Below, in pieces: positions 23,604 through 31,066 of a stretch of DNA of 35,857 bases; position 1 is the first letter of the stretch, and every line of letters starts with the position of its first letter. The notes under the pieces were generated by a model. The model saw only the letters and a program-made list of their open reading frames with translations. It searched no databases and was not told the origin of the DNA. Origin of the DNA: JBBSEZ01 sp038239195. GTDB taxonomy: Bacteria; Planctomycetota; Planctomycetia; Gemmatales; Gemmataceae. The position numbers and the translations under genes are program-made. The DNA is taken from NCBI GenBank assembly GCA_038239195.1, contig JBBSEZ010000037.1, positions 1 to 35,857 of the forward strand, written 5' to 3'.

Positions 23604-24117
23604 CAAGAAAGGGAAGGGGGCCGAGAGGAGGGCGAGGCAACGATTCCGGGAGCGCCCCGCCAAGTTCCTTGAAGGAAGATCGTAGCGCGAGCTAGTGGAC
23701 CTGGCCCGGCACAAGATTCCAGGACGTCAGGGCGTTTGTTCGGTCGCATTCGATCCCTTCCTCCGCGTCGTCGGCGAGCACTTGCAGCACGCGGGCGAGG
23801 CCCGCTTCCCCCTTCCATCTCCGGTTGCGTTCTTTCCCATCCTTCCCGCTGGCATGCCCCGTATCCCGAGGTATGGCAAAGAGCGAGAGCAACGATGGCG
23901 AGCGGAGATGACTGCGCGAACACCCAGGATCGCTGAAGAGCGAGGCGGGGGCAGCGAGGGCGCGGCACTTTTCGACGGCCGTGTTGCGCCAGAGGGGGTG
24001 CGCGGCGCCGGGAGGCGGGGCGAGCGGGGCCGGTGTCAGCAGCGAGCTCCAGCATGGGACGACCTCTTTGGGAGAGGGCATCGTAACCGCCGCGCCGGCC
24101 GGGGAACAGGAAGCGCC
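23604..24117. other. Gap without a supported gene
   Basis: About 500 bases lie between the 5' end of the 1058-aa gene and the 3' end of the LarA-like gene. The open frames present have shadow-like composition, and I see no RNA gene, repeat or hairpin of note. Confidence 0.5.
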
Positions 24118-25404
24118 TCAGCCGCGCCGCCCGCGCACGCTGTGCGGGAACAGCTCCTCCTGCTTCAAGTTCCCGCGCACGTCGAACGGCATCGGCTCGA
24201 GCCCGCCCACCACTTCGAGGTGCTCGCGCTTTTTCGCCTCCTCCACGAGGGGCGCCGACGCCCACAGTTCGGCCAGTTCGAGCGTGTTGGGGATGACGGC
24301 CAGGCGCACCGCGTCGCGGTTGGGCTGCCAGCACGTCTCGACGCCCATCTCGACACATTCGCGATCCGTCGAGAAGGCGATCGGGAGCTTCGACCGCCAA
24401 AGGAAGCAAGCCGTCAGCGTGTTCATGCGAAACGGCAGCGGGTCGATGGCGGCCAGCAGCCGGTCGGTGGTGAGGTCGGCGATGCCGCAGCCGGTGCCGT
24501 TGCCGTGGCTCTCTGGCGACAGGTCGAGGGCACAGATGCGCGTGACGCTCGGCGTGCCGGGCTCGCGCTCCGTCTCCATCAGCAGCCGGCCCACCACGTT
24601 GGGGTCGATCCCCGCCCCGCTGTAGTTCTTGCCGATCTCGCCGATCACCAGCAGGTCGAGCTGGTCGAACGGCAGCCGGCCCAAAAGCGCCCGCGCCTCT
24701 TCGAGGAGCTTCGGCTCGACGGCGAAGAGGTCTTCGCTCTGGACGACCTGGAGCCGGGCGGTCTGCTCGTGGGCGTTTTCGAGGACGGCGAGGCCGGCGA
24801 CGAAGGGCGTCTTTTCGAGCACCACCTTGGCCGTCTCGGGCAGCATGTCGCGCAGCCCGCGGATGCCCCAGCGATGGTGCTGCGAGGCCCCGTCGCGCTT
24901 GCCCAGCCCGATCACCAGCATCTTGGCGATCCCGCTCTCGAACTGGCCCCGGAAGTCGGTGTGCGGCTTGATGCGCGAGACGGCGACGACGGCGTCGGCC
25001 TCCAGGGCGTTCCTGTCCCAGAAGACCGGCTCGCCCCAGCTATTCGTGCCGATCTTCACGGTCGTCATGTCCGTCTTGACCGGCACGCCCAGCGCCGGCT
25101 CGCTGACGCCGTACTCGGCGAGCAGTTGGCGCTGCCCGTCGGGGGTCGCGCCGCCGTGACTGCCCATCGCCGCCACGACGAACGGCCGGGCGCCCAGCTC
25201 GCGCAACGCCTCCAGGGTCGCCTTGACGATCGCGGCGAGGTTGGCGATGCCCCGGCTGCCGACGCCGACGGCGACGCGATCGCCCTGTTTCAGTTGGGTT
25301 GGGAGGCGCGAGGCCTGCCACTGGCGACGCACCTCGCCGGCAACGTCGGCAATCGACGGCTGCGGGGCGGTCTGGCGAAGCAGGGCGAGGTGAGGGAGTG
25401 ACAT
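24118..25404 (-). CDS. LarA/DUF2088-family protein (lactate-racemase-like)
   Basis: The protein has 428 residues, close to the length of LarA, the nickel-pincer-dependent lactate racemase. Its N-terminal domain fits the LarA_N (DUF2088) fold: QGDRVAVGVGSRGIANLAAI, then AAMGSHGGATPDGQ with His83, SRIKPHTDFRGQFESGIAK with His148 and Lys161, and GASQHHRWG with His176/177. In LarA three histidines and a lysine bind the nickel-pincer cofactor with broadly similar spacing, so these are the candidate ligands; the alignment is by eye. The real substrate is unknown, since many homologues racemise or epimerise other 2-hydroxy acids. No larB, larC or larE cofactor genes lie in the window. The ATG at 25404 has no clear SD sequence; heptad repeats lie directly upstream. 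Confidence 0.75.
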   Translation of the reverse strand: MSLPHLALLRQTAPQPSIADVAGEVRRQWQASRLPTQLKQGDRVAVGVGSRGIANLAAIVKATLEALRELGARPFVVAAMGSHGGATPDGQRQLLAEYGVSEPALGVPVKTDMTTVKIGTNSWGEPVFWDRNALEADAVVAVSRIKPHTDFRGQFESGIAKMLVIGLGKRDGASQHHRWGIRGLRDMLPETAKVVLEKTPFVAGLAVLENAHEQTARLQVVQSEDLFAVEPKLLEEARALLGRLPFDQLDLLVIGEIGKNYSGAGIDPNVVGRLLMETEREPGTPSVTRICALDLSPESHGNGTGCGIADLTTDRLLAAIDPLPFRMNTLTACFLWRSKLPIAFSTDRECVEMGVETCWQPNRDAVRLAVIPNTLELAELWASAPLVEEAKKREHLEVVGGLEPMPFDVRGNLKQEELFPHSVRGRRG

Positions 25405-25408
25405 CGCT

Positions 25409-25436
25409 TTAGTCCGTAGTCCTTAGTCCGCAGTTC
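25409..25436. repeat. Heptanucleotide repeat, left arm of element 1
   Basis: Four consecutive 7-base units, TTAGTCC, GTAGTCC, TTAGTCC and GCAGTTC, are followed by a small hairpin CTTGGC-AAA-GCCAAG at 25436-25450. The units are the reverse complement of those at 25621-25648. They lie in the 5' leader of the LarA-like gene, starting four bases upstream of its ATG. Confidence 0.7.
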
Positions 25437-25524
25437 TTGGCAAAGCCAAGAGGGGCGGGCCCTGCTTTGCCTCGCCATTCTACCAGGGCGCCAGGAGGTT
25501 GCCACGGTGCCCTGCAATCTGTCG

Positions 25525-25553
25525 TTGACGCGGGCGAGGTCGTTGCGTACTAT
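25525..25553 (+). promoter_or_regulatory. Probable sigma-70 promoter for the AsmA-like gene
   Basis: TTGACG (25525-25530) and TACTAT (25548-25553) are exactly 17 bases apart, matching the consensus at five and four of six positions. The -10 ends 95 bases before the ATG at 25649, so the heptad repeats would fall in the transcribed leader. Confidence 0.5.
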
Positions 25554-25611
25554 CCCGCCCGCTCTGGGGGTGACATGTCGTTGTCAGGGGAGGGGCCTGG
25601 TCGCCGGTCAC

Positions 25612-25648
25612 GTCTTTGCTACGGACTACGGACTACGGGCTACGGGCT
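25612..25648. repeat. Heptanucleotide repeat, right arm of element 1, touching a start codon
   Basis: GTCTTTGCT leads into four perfect-length heptads: ACGGACT, ACGGACT, ACGGGCT, ACGGGCT (25621-25648). The next base begins the ATG of the AsmA-like gene, so the repeat replaces the normal ribosome-binding region. GTCTTTGC is nearly the reverse complement of GCAAAGCC at the left arm. Confidence 0.8.
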
Positions 25649-28600
25649 ATGCGTAAATGGCTGGTGCGAGGCCTGGTTTTCTCCGGGCTGGGGGCGCTGC
25701 TGGCGGTCGGCCTGGCTTACCAGGCCTGCACCAACCCGGAAGCGGTGCGCCGGCTCGTCCTCGAAAAGCTCGGCGTGCGCTTCCTCAACGTCACGGTCAC
25801 CCTGGAGTCCGCCCACATGCGCCTGCTCGGCGGGATCGTCGTGCAGGACCTCCGCATGAGCCGCAGCGATCGGCTCGAGCGCAGCATCTTTCTCTACGTC
25901 CCCTCCGCCGTCATCTTCCCCGACAAGGAACACATGCTCGCCGGGCAGATGGGCGTGTCCAAGGTCGAGCTGACGCGCCCCGAGCTGCGCCTGGTGCGCG
26001 AGCGCGACGGCAGCTTCAACGTCAAGGACGTCCTCGGCCCCGTCGATCTCAACGAGCGCATGCCCACCGTCGTCATCAAGGGCGGCACCATCGTCTTCGA
26101 GGACCATTCGCTCTCCGCGCACGCGCCGCTGCTCGAGCTCAAGGACGTCGATCTCACCGTCGTCAACGACCCGCTGCCGACCCTGATCGTCGAGGGCACG
26201 GGCCGTGCCGACGTCGTCGGCCTGGTCAAGATCTCCGCCACCGTGCCGCGCGCCACCCTCGCCGCCCGCATTACCCTCTCGTTGCCCGAAGTCCCCGTCG
26301 GCCCCGACCTCATCGAGCGCCTGGCTGGCCCGTGTCCCGAGCTCGCGGCCCACCTGCGCCAGCTCCGCGGTACCGGCAGGGTCGAGGCCCGCCTCGACTG
26401 CAACCCCGAGGACCAACGGCCCTTCCACTACGCAATCAACGCCAAGCTGACCGACGGCGAGCTGGACCACGCCCGGCTGCCCTCGCCGCTGACCAAACTG
26501 ACCGTCGAGGCAAAGTGCGTCGATGGGGCGGTCCCGACCGCCACGCTGAGCGCCAACTGTGGCCCCGCCCGGCTGACGGTGTCGGTCAAGGACCTGAAGG
26601 CGCCGGAGGGGAAAAGCTCCCCCGACCTGGAAGACCTGGTCAGCGAGCTCGAAGCCAAGGTCGAGCACTTGTCGATCACGCCCGAGCTCCTGGCGAAGTT
26701 GCCGGCGGAGTTGGACTGGGTGCAGAAGGACTACGCCCCGACGGGCCTGCTCACGATCGAGCACACCTACAAGCGAGGGAGAGATCGCCCCACGAAGCGC
26801 CACTGGTCGCTCCAGGCGGAAGGCATGAGCGCCGTCTGCTCGCACTTCCCTTACCCGGTGCAGGGCGCCCGGGGGACCATCGAGATCGAGACGGCCAACG
26901 CTCCGGAGCGCGACTTCACGTTCGACCTGCGCGGCGAAGCAGGGGGGAGCCCGGTGAGCGTGAGTGGGACCATTCGCGGCCCGCTCGCCACCAGCGCCGT
27001 CCAGGTCGACGTCCGCGGCAAGGGGCTGGTGCTCGACGACAAGCTCTTCACCGCCCTCCAGGCGCTGGGGGAAGACACCGTCCAGGTGGCGGCGCAGTTT
27101 CGGCCCGAGGCGAGCCGCCGCCTGGGGCTGCGCGCCAGGCCGATGGGCAAGGCCGACTTCCACGCGGCCTTGCGGCGCCCCCTCGGCGAGGAGAAGGTAC
27201 ACAACGTCTTCACGGTCGATTTCCGGGAGATGGCGGTCAAGTACGACCTGTTCCCCTACCCGCTCGAGGACGTGAGCGGGACGCTCGTGTTCCACCCCGA
27301 CCACTGGGAGTGCAGGGGCTTCCGGGGCCGGCACGCGGGTGGGGAGATCTTGGTCGAGGGCCGTTCCCATGGAACGCCCCCGCCCCCGCCCGGGATGGTC
27401 GCCGACCCGCGCACGGCCGGGCGGAGGGCCGACCGGGTGCATCTGCTCATCCGAGGGCGCAGCATCAATCTCGACAACGAGTTTGGCCAGGCGCTGGCCC
27501 CGCCGGGGCAGCCGGACCGGCAGGCGCTCTTCAACGCCTGGCTCACCTTGCGGTTGGCGGGGCGCATGAACTTTACCGCCGAGGTGATCGACCGGCCCGG
27601 ACAGCCGCAGGACATCGACGTCGGCGTCGAGATCCAGGGGTGTACGCTCAAGCCGACCTTCTTCGACTACGCCCTCGAACAGGTGGCGGGGTCGGTGCGC
27701 TACTCGCACAGCTGCGTCTACCTGCACGACTTCCGGGCGCGTCACGGCAAGGCGGCCCTGGGCCTGACGGCCGGGGTGATCCAGCTCAAGCCGGGGGGCG
27801 GGTTCCTGGCCTGGCTGCACAACATCCGCGCCCAGGAACTGGTGCCCGACGAGGCGTTCCTGGGCGCGCTGCCCGAGCCCATGCGCAAGGCGCTGCTGCC
27901 GCTTCACCTGGCCGGCCGGCTCGACGTGGACACGAAATTGACGCTGGACGCGGCGCCGGGGCAGGGCCCGCTCAAGGTGTGGTGGGACGGCGGGGCCTTG
28001 CTCCACGACTCCAGCCTGAAAGCGGGCGTGGAGCTGACGGGGGTGCAGGGCCAGGTGTCGTGCCACGGCCACCACGACGGCCGGCAGATGCGCGGCGTGA
28101 CGGGCGGGATCTTGCTGCGCCAGGCAGGCGTGCTGGGCCAGCCGCTGACCAACCTGTCGGGCCGGCTGGAGGTCTGGCCCGACGCCCCCGACGTGCTGCG
28201 CCTCTACGACTTCAAGGCCGACCTGTTCGGCGGGACGCTGAGCGGCGAGGGGCGCATCGACGTGGGCCAGGTGATGCGCTACGACGTGAAGCTGGACGCC
28301 CTGGGCTTGAAGCTGGAAGACTTCGGGCGCCGCAACCTGGGATCGTCGGCGCCGGAGGCGCAGCTCGAGGGCCCGGCCCGAGCGTCGCTCCACCTGATGG
28401 GCGAGGGCAACGACCTGCTCGGGCTCAAGGGCAACGGCCGCATCGACGTCTACAACGGCAAGATTGGCCGGCTCCCCCTTCTGCTCGACCTGTTGAAGGC
28501 CTTTGGCCTGCGCCTGCCCGACCGGACGGCGTTCGAGCAGGCGCACGTGATGTTCGCCGTCGAGGGGCCCCAGGTACGGGTCGGAAAACTCGACCTGTAC

Positions 28601-28864
28601 GGCAATGCCATCAGCCTGCGCGGGCGGGGGACGGTCGATCTGGATGGGAACAACCTCAACCTCGACTTCACCGCCACGCCGGGCCGCGCGGACCTGGGGA
28701 TTGACCTCTTTCACCCGATCAGCCAGCAACTGCTCAAGATCAAGGCGCGCGGTAAACTGGGGCGCGGCACCGACGGTGCAAGCGGGATGCGCCTCGAAAA
28801 GGAGTTGGTGCCAAGCGTCACCGGGCCGCTCAGGCGGGTCATGGAAGGAGCCCGTAGTCCGTAG
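25649..28864 (+). CDS. AsmA-like envelope protein (AsmA/YhdP/TamB-type)
   Basis: The protein has 1071 residues. A single N-terminal membrane anchor (WLVRGLVFSGLGALLAVGLA, about 4-23) is followed by a long beta-rich periplasmic body with repeating strands, such as VVIKGGTIVFEDHSLSAHAP, LLELKDVDLTVVNDPLPTLI and YDFKADLFGGTLSGEGRIDV. The C-terminal region (GKIGRLPLLLDLLKAFGLRL, then GNAISLRGRGTVDLDGNNLN) is the most typical AsmA/YhdP-like part. Family members form hydrophobic grooves that carry phospholipids between inner and outer membranes. The ATG at 25649 fits the anchor; the upstream TTG extension would translate the heptad repeat. The stop TAG (28862-28864) and the last codons (RSP) lie within the second repeat element. 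An LptF/LptG-type permease gene follows on the same strand, suggesting joint work in envelope lipid transport. Confidence 0.85.
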   Translation: MRKWLVRGLVFSGLGALLAVGLAYQACTNPEAVRRLVLEKLGVRFLNVTVTLESAHMRLLGGIVVQDLRMSRSDRLERSIFLYVPSAVIFPDKEHMLAGQMGVSKVELTRPELRLVRERDGSFNVKDVLGPVDLNERMPTVVIKGGTIVFEDHSLSAHAPLLELKDVDLTVVNDPLPTLIVEGTGRADVVGLVKISATVPRATLAARITLSLPEVPVGPDLIERLAGPCPELAAHLRQLRGTGRVEARLDCNPEDQRPFHYAINAKLTDGELDHARLPSPLTKLTVEAKCVDGAVPTATLSANCGPARLTVSVKDLKAPEGKSSPDLEDLVSELEAKVEHLSITPELLAKLPAELDWVQKDYAPTGLLTIEHTYKRGRDRPTKRHWSLQAEGMSAVCSHFPYPVQGARGTIEIETANAPERDFTFDLRGEAGGSPVSVSGTIRGPLATSAVQVDVRGKGLVLDDKLFTALQALGEDTVQVAAQFRPEASRRLGLRARPMGKADFHAALRRPLGEEKVHNVFTVDFREMAVKYDLFPYPLEDVSGTLVFHPDHWECRGFRGRHAGGEILVEGRSHGTPPPPPGMVADPRTAGRRADRVHLLIRGRSINLDNEFGQALAPPGQPDRQALFNAWLTLRLAGRMNFTAEVIDRPGQPQDIDVGVEIQGCTLKPTFFDYALEQVAGSVRYSHSCVYLHDFRARHGKAALGLTAGVIQLKPGGGFLAWLHNIRAQELVPDEAFLGALPEPMRKALLPLHLAGRLDVDTKLTLDAAPGQGPLKVWWDGGALLHDSSLKAGVELTGVQGQVSCHGHHDGRQMRGVTGGILLRQAGVLGQPLTNLSGRLEVWPDAPDVLRLYDFKADLFGGTLSGEGRIDVGQVMRYDVKLDALGLKLEDFGRRNLGSSAPEAQLEGPARASLHLMGEGNDLLGLKGNGRIDVYNGKIGRLPLLLDLLKAFGLRLPDRTAFEQAHVMFAVEGPQVRVGKLDLYGNAISLRGRGTVDLDGNNLNLDFTATPGRADLGIDLFHPISQQLLKIKARGKLGRGTDGASGMRLEKELVPSVTGPLRRVMEGARSP

Positions 28865-28944
28865 TGCTTGGTTCTTCGCAAAGACAGTTCCGCGTGTTTT
28901 GTCTTTGCTAAGCACTACGGGCTACGGACTAAGGACTAAAGTAG
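28852..28944. repeat. Heptanucleotide repeat element 2 (inverted-repeat form)
   Basis: The left side carries CCGTAGT and CCGTAGT, and the right side carries AAGCACT, ACGGGCT, ACGGACT and AAGGACT (28910-28937). GTAGTGCTT (28861-28869) pairs with AAGCACTAC (28910-28918), and GCAAAGAC (28878-28885) pairs with GTCTTTGC (28901-28908), with an 8-base bulge on the left. The whole forms a long hairpin spanning the end of the AsmA-like gene and the leader of the permease gene. The organisation matches the element at 25409-25648. Confidence 0.8.
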
Positions 28945-29014
28945 TGAGCCCCGACGAGCCGATGATACGACAGCGGATGGATGCGCGGTGGGCGGCCCGG
29001 GAACGGAGGACGAC

Positions 29015-30205
29015 GTGTTCGGCAACATCCTGCACCGGATGATCATGTGGGAGCTGTGCAAGGTGTTCGTGATGTCGCTGGTCGGCATCACGGGCATCCT
29101 GCTGATGGCGGGCATCATTGCCGAGGCGTCGCAGCAGGGGCTCGGGCCGGGCCAGATCATCGCCGCCATCCCGCTGCTGATCCCCAGCACGCTGCCCTAC
29201 ACGATCCCCGCCACGACCCTGTTTGCCACCTGCGTCGTCTATGGGCGCCTGGCGGCGGACAACGAGATCCTGGCCATCAAGTCGTCGGGGGTGAACGTGC
29301 TGCACATCGTCAAGGCGGGCATCCTCCTCGGGGTGGTGATGAGCGCCTGCACGATGGGACTGTACTACCGCACCATCCCCTACACGCACCACTTGCTGCG
29401 GACGATGGTCTTCAACGACGCCGAGGAGCTGATCTACTCGCTGCTCCAGAGGCAGAGCATGATCAAACACCCCCAGTTGCCCTACGAAATGTACGTGAAG
29501 GGCGTGCAGGGAAGAAAGCTCATCCTCCCGATCTTCAAGCGCAAGGGGGCCAACGGCCAGGCGGACATCGTCGCGACCGCCCACGAGGCCGAGTTACGGG
29601 TCGATACGCGCAAGAAGGAGCTGAACATCCACATGAAAAATGGGGTGTTCACGGGCAACGACGGGTCGCGCGGCTACTTCGAGGACAAGGTCTTCGAGGT
29701 CCCGTTGCCGAGCGAGGTGAACGGCGGGGCCCCGCGGGCGCGGGCCATGAGCTGGCAGCAGATCCTGGCGCGGCGCGCCGAATTGGAGGAGCGGATGAAC
29801 CGGACGGCGGTGGCGATCGCGACGGCGACCGCCAAGCAGTTGATGCACGGGGCCCCGGAGGACCTTCCGAAGCACATCAAGAACTTGCGGGCCCGCGAGA
29901 AGATGCAGCGGCAGCAGATCGTCCAGTTGGACGTCGAGCTCCAGATGCGCCCGGCCCTCAGCGTGGGGTGCCTGTGCTTCATCCTGGTGGGCTGTCCGGT
30001 CGGCATCTGGTTCAGCCGATCCGACTTCCTCAGTTCGTTCATCACCTGCTTCTTGCCGATCGTCTTCCTCTACTACCCGCTGCTGCTGTGCGGCACCAAC
30101 ATGGCCAAGGAAGGGCGCTTCCACCCGGCCCCGCTCGTGTGGGGCGCCAACATCTTGATGGGGGCCCTGGGGCTCGTGCTGTTCCGGCGGTTGATGCGGA
30201 ACTGA
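29015..30205 (+). CDS. LptF/LptG-family permease (YjgP/YjgQ)
   Basis: The protein has 396 residues and belongs to the inner-membrane permease family that, with LptB and LptC, extracts LPS for transport to the outer membrane. Three N-terminal membrane segments are seen (VFVMSLVGITGILLMAGIIA; the Pro-rich IPLLIPSTLPYTIPATTLFA; VKAGILLGVVMSACTMGLYY). A soluble beta domain follows, then three C-terminal segments (PALSVGCLCFILVGCPVGIW; FITCFLPIVFLYYPLLLCG; GANILMGALGLVLFRRL). The motif YGRLAADNEILAIKSSGVN after the second segment is a family hallmark. GGAGG lies 5 bases before the GTG at 29015, preferred to the GTG at 28988. Its usual partners (the second permease, LptB, LptC) are not in the window. 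It follows the AsmA-like gene, separated by repeat element 2. Confidence 0.9.
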   Translation: MFGNILHRMIMWELCKVFVMSLVGITGILLMAGIIAEASQQGLGPGQIIAAIPLLIPSTLPYTIPATTLFATCVVYGRLAADNEILAIKSSGVNVLHIVKAGILLGVVMSACTMGLYYRTIPYTHHLLRTMVFNDAEELIYSLLQRQSMIKHPQLPYEMYVKGVQGRKLILPIFKRKGANGQADIVATAHEAELRVDTRKKELNIHMKNGVFTGNDGSRGYFEDKVFEVPLPSEVNGGAPRARAMSWQQILARRAELEERMNRTAVAIATATAKQLMHGAPEDLPKHIKNLRAREKMQRQQIVQLDVELQMRPALSVGCLCFILVGCPVGIWFSRSDFLSSFITCFLPIVFLYYPLLLCGTNMAKEGRFHPAPLVWGANILMGALGLVLFRRLMRN

Positions 30206-30231
30206 GAGCGGGTCACCCGCCCTCCGCTCTC
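30204..30231. terminator. Bidirectional hairpin between convergent genes
   Basis: GAGAGCGG (30204-30211) and CCGCTCTC (30224-30231) form a perfect 8-bp stem with a 12-base loop. It overlaps the stop codon of the permease and encloses the stop codon of the leftward gene, which lie 7 bases apart. Confidence 0.5.
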
Positions 30232-30896
30232 GCGCGCAACGCCTCGACGATGCGCCGGACGGTGTCGTCCATCTCGTGGCACACCCGGCCCGGGGCCAGT
30301 CCCTTCTCCAGCGCGACGAGGTGCTGATCGACCTGCTGCCCCCAGAGCCGCCCGCGCGCGCGAAGCCACTCCTGCTCCCTGAGGGGCAGCGCGTCGTGCG
30401 TCGCGAAGATCAAGCGCGAACAGCCCTGCCGAAACTCGCCGAGGCGCTGGCCCACCTGGGGCGCCTGCGCGGGCCGCCGGTCGAACCACTCCTGCGCCCC
30501 ATTCGCCAGGCGATGCAGATAGGCAGCTCGGGAGGCCTCCCCCGTCATGGCGTCGGTAGAGCTCCAGCCCCAAGGGGCCCGGGGGGCCGGCGCCTCCTCC
30601 TGGAGGGTAGCGGAGACGCGGCCCCAGTAGACCCCGCCCTCGCTGAGGACGAGCTTCTGGAGCTCCAGCAAGGCGCGCGGGTGACAGCAGAGCTCGCGCA
30701 AGAGCTGTGCGGGCAACACGCCGAGCCCGCCGCCGAGCACCTCGGGCAAGTAGGGACCGAGCAGCGCGCGAAGCGAAGGCGCTGGCCCGCTCTCGCGCCG
30801 GGCGGCCAGTTCGGCGACCAGAGCGGCCAGTTCCAGCCCGACCAGGTGTTGTTCGAGCCAGCCGGCCAGTTGGTCGGGGCTGTGGGGAAAGTTCAT
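30213..30896 (-). CDS. Hypothetical cytoplasmic protein (227 aa)
   Basis: This Leu/Ala/Arg-rich, mostly helical protein begins MNFPHSPDQLAGWLEQHLVG, with LRALLGPYLPEVLGGGLGVL and LLRELCCHPRALLELQKLVL in the first half and AHLASRAAYLHRL-like, Arg-rich segments later. There is no signal peptide, membrane segment or recognised motif. The end (VCHEMDDTVRRIVEALRARA) is a clear amphipathic helix. No SD sequence is visible before the ATG at 30896, so the start is set only by the open frame and sequence quality. It converges with the permease gene and is divergent from the DUF1549/DUF1553 gene 170 bases away. Confidence 0.6.
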   Translation of the reverse strand: MNFPHSPDQLAGWLEQHLVGLELAALVAELAARRESGPAPSLRALLGPYLPEVLGGGLGVLPAQLLRELCCHPRALLELQKLVLSEGGVYWGRVSATLQEEAPAPRAPWGWSSTDAMTGEASRAAYLHRLANGAQEWFDRRPAQAPQVGQRLGEFRQGCSRLIFATHDALPLREQEWLRARGRLWGQQVDQHLVALEKGLAPGRVCHEMDDTVRRIVEALRARAEGG

Positions 30897-31066
30897 GGCG
30901 GCCCACGGAAGAGTCGAGGGGCGAACGCGCGCCTGCTGGTGAGTGTGTTGCTCTCTCGGCTGAGTGTCAAGGCCCCCCGAGAGAAAGCGGAATCGTTTGC
31001 GTTTCCGCGCCTCGTTGCGGTAAGCTGGAAACGCTGCCCACCCTCCTCCGCGCCGAAGGTGCCTCC

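Noticed and set aside
21655..23685. 676-codon rightward open frame
   Set aside because: It is antisense to the 1058-aa exported protein gene. Its Leu/Arg/Gly/Asp-rich shadow composition has no domain, while the opposite strand has a signal peptide and SD sequence.
25409..25648. CRISPR array
   Set aside because: The 7-base units are contiguous without spacers and inverted between the arms, and no cas genes are present.
25640..28915. 1091-codon leftward open frame covering the whole AsmA-like gene
   Set aside because: It mirrors the AsmA-like gene and shows His/Val/Gln/Arg-rich antisense composition. The promoter, anchor segment and family pattern support the rightward gene.
30707..31066. N-terminal extension of the DUF1549/DUF1553 gene
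   Set aside because: It is Arg-rich shadow of the divergent 227-aa gene; the signal peptide begins at the ATG at 31067.
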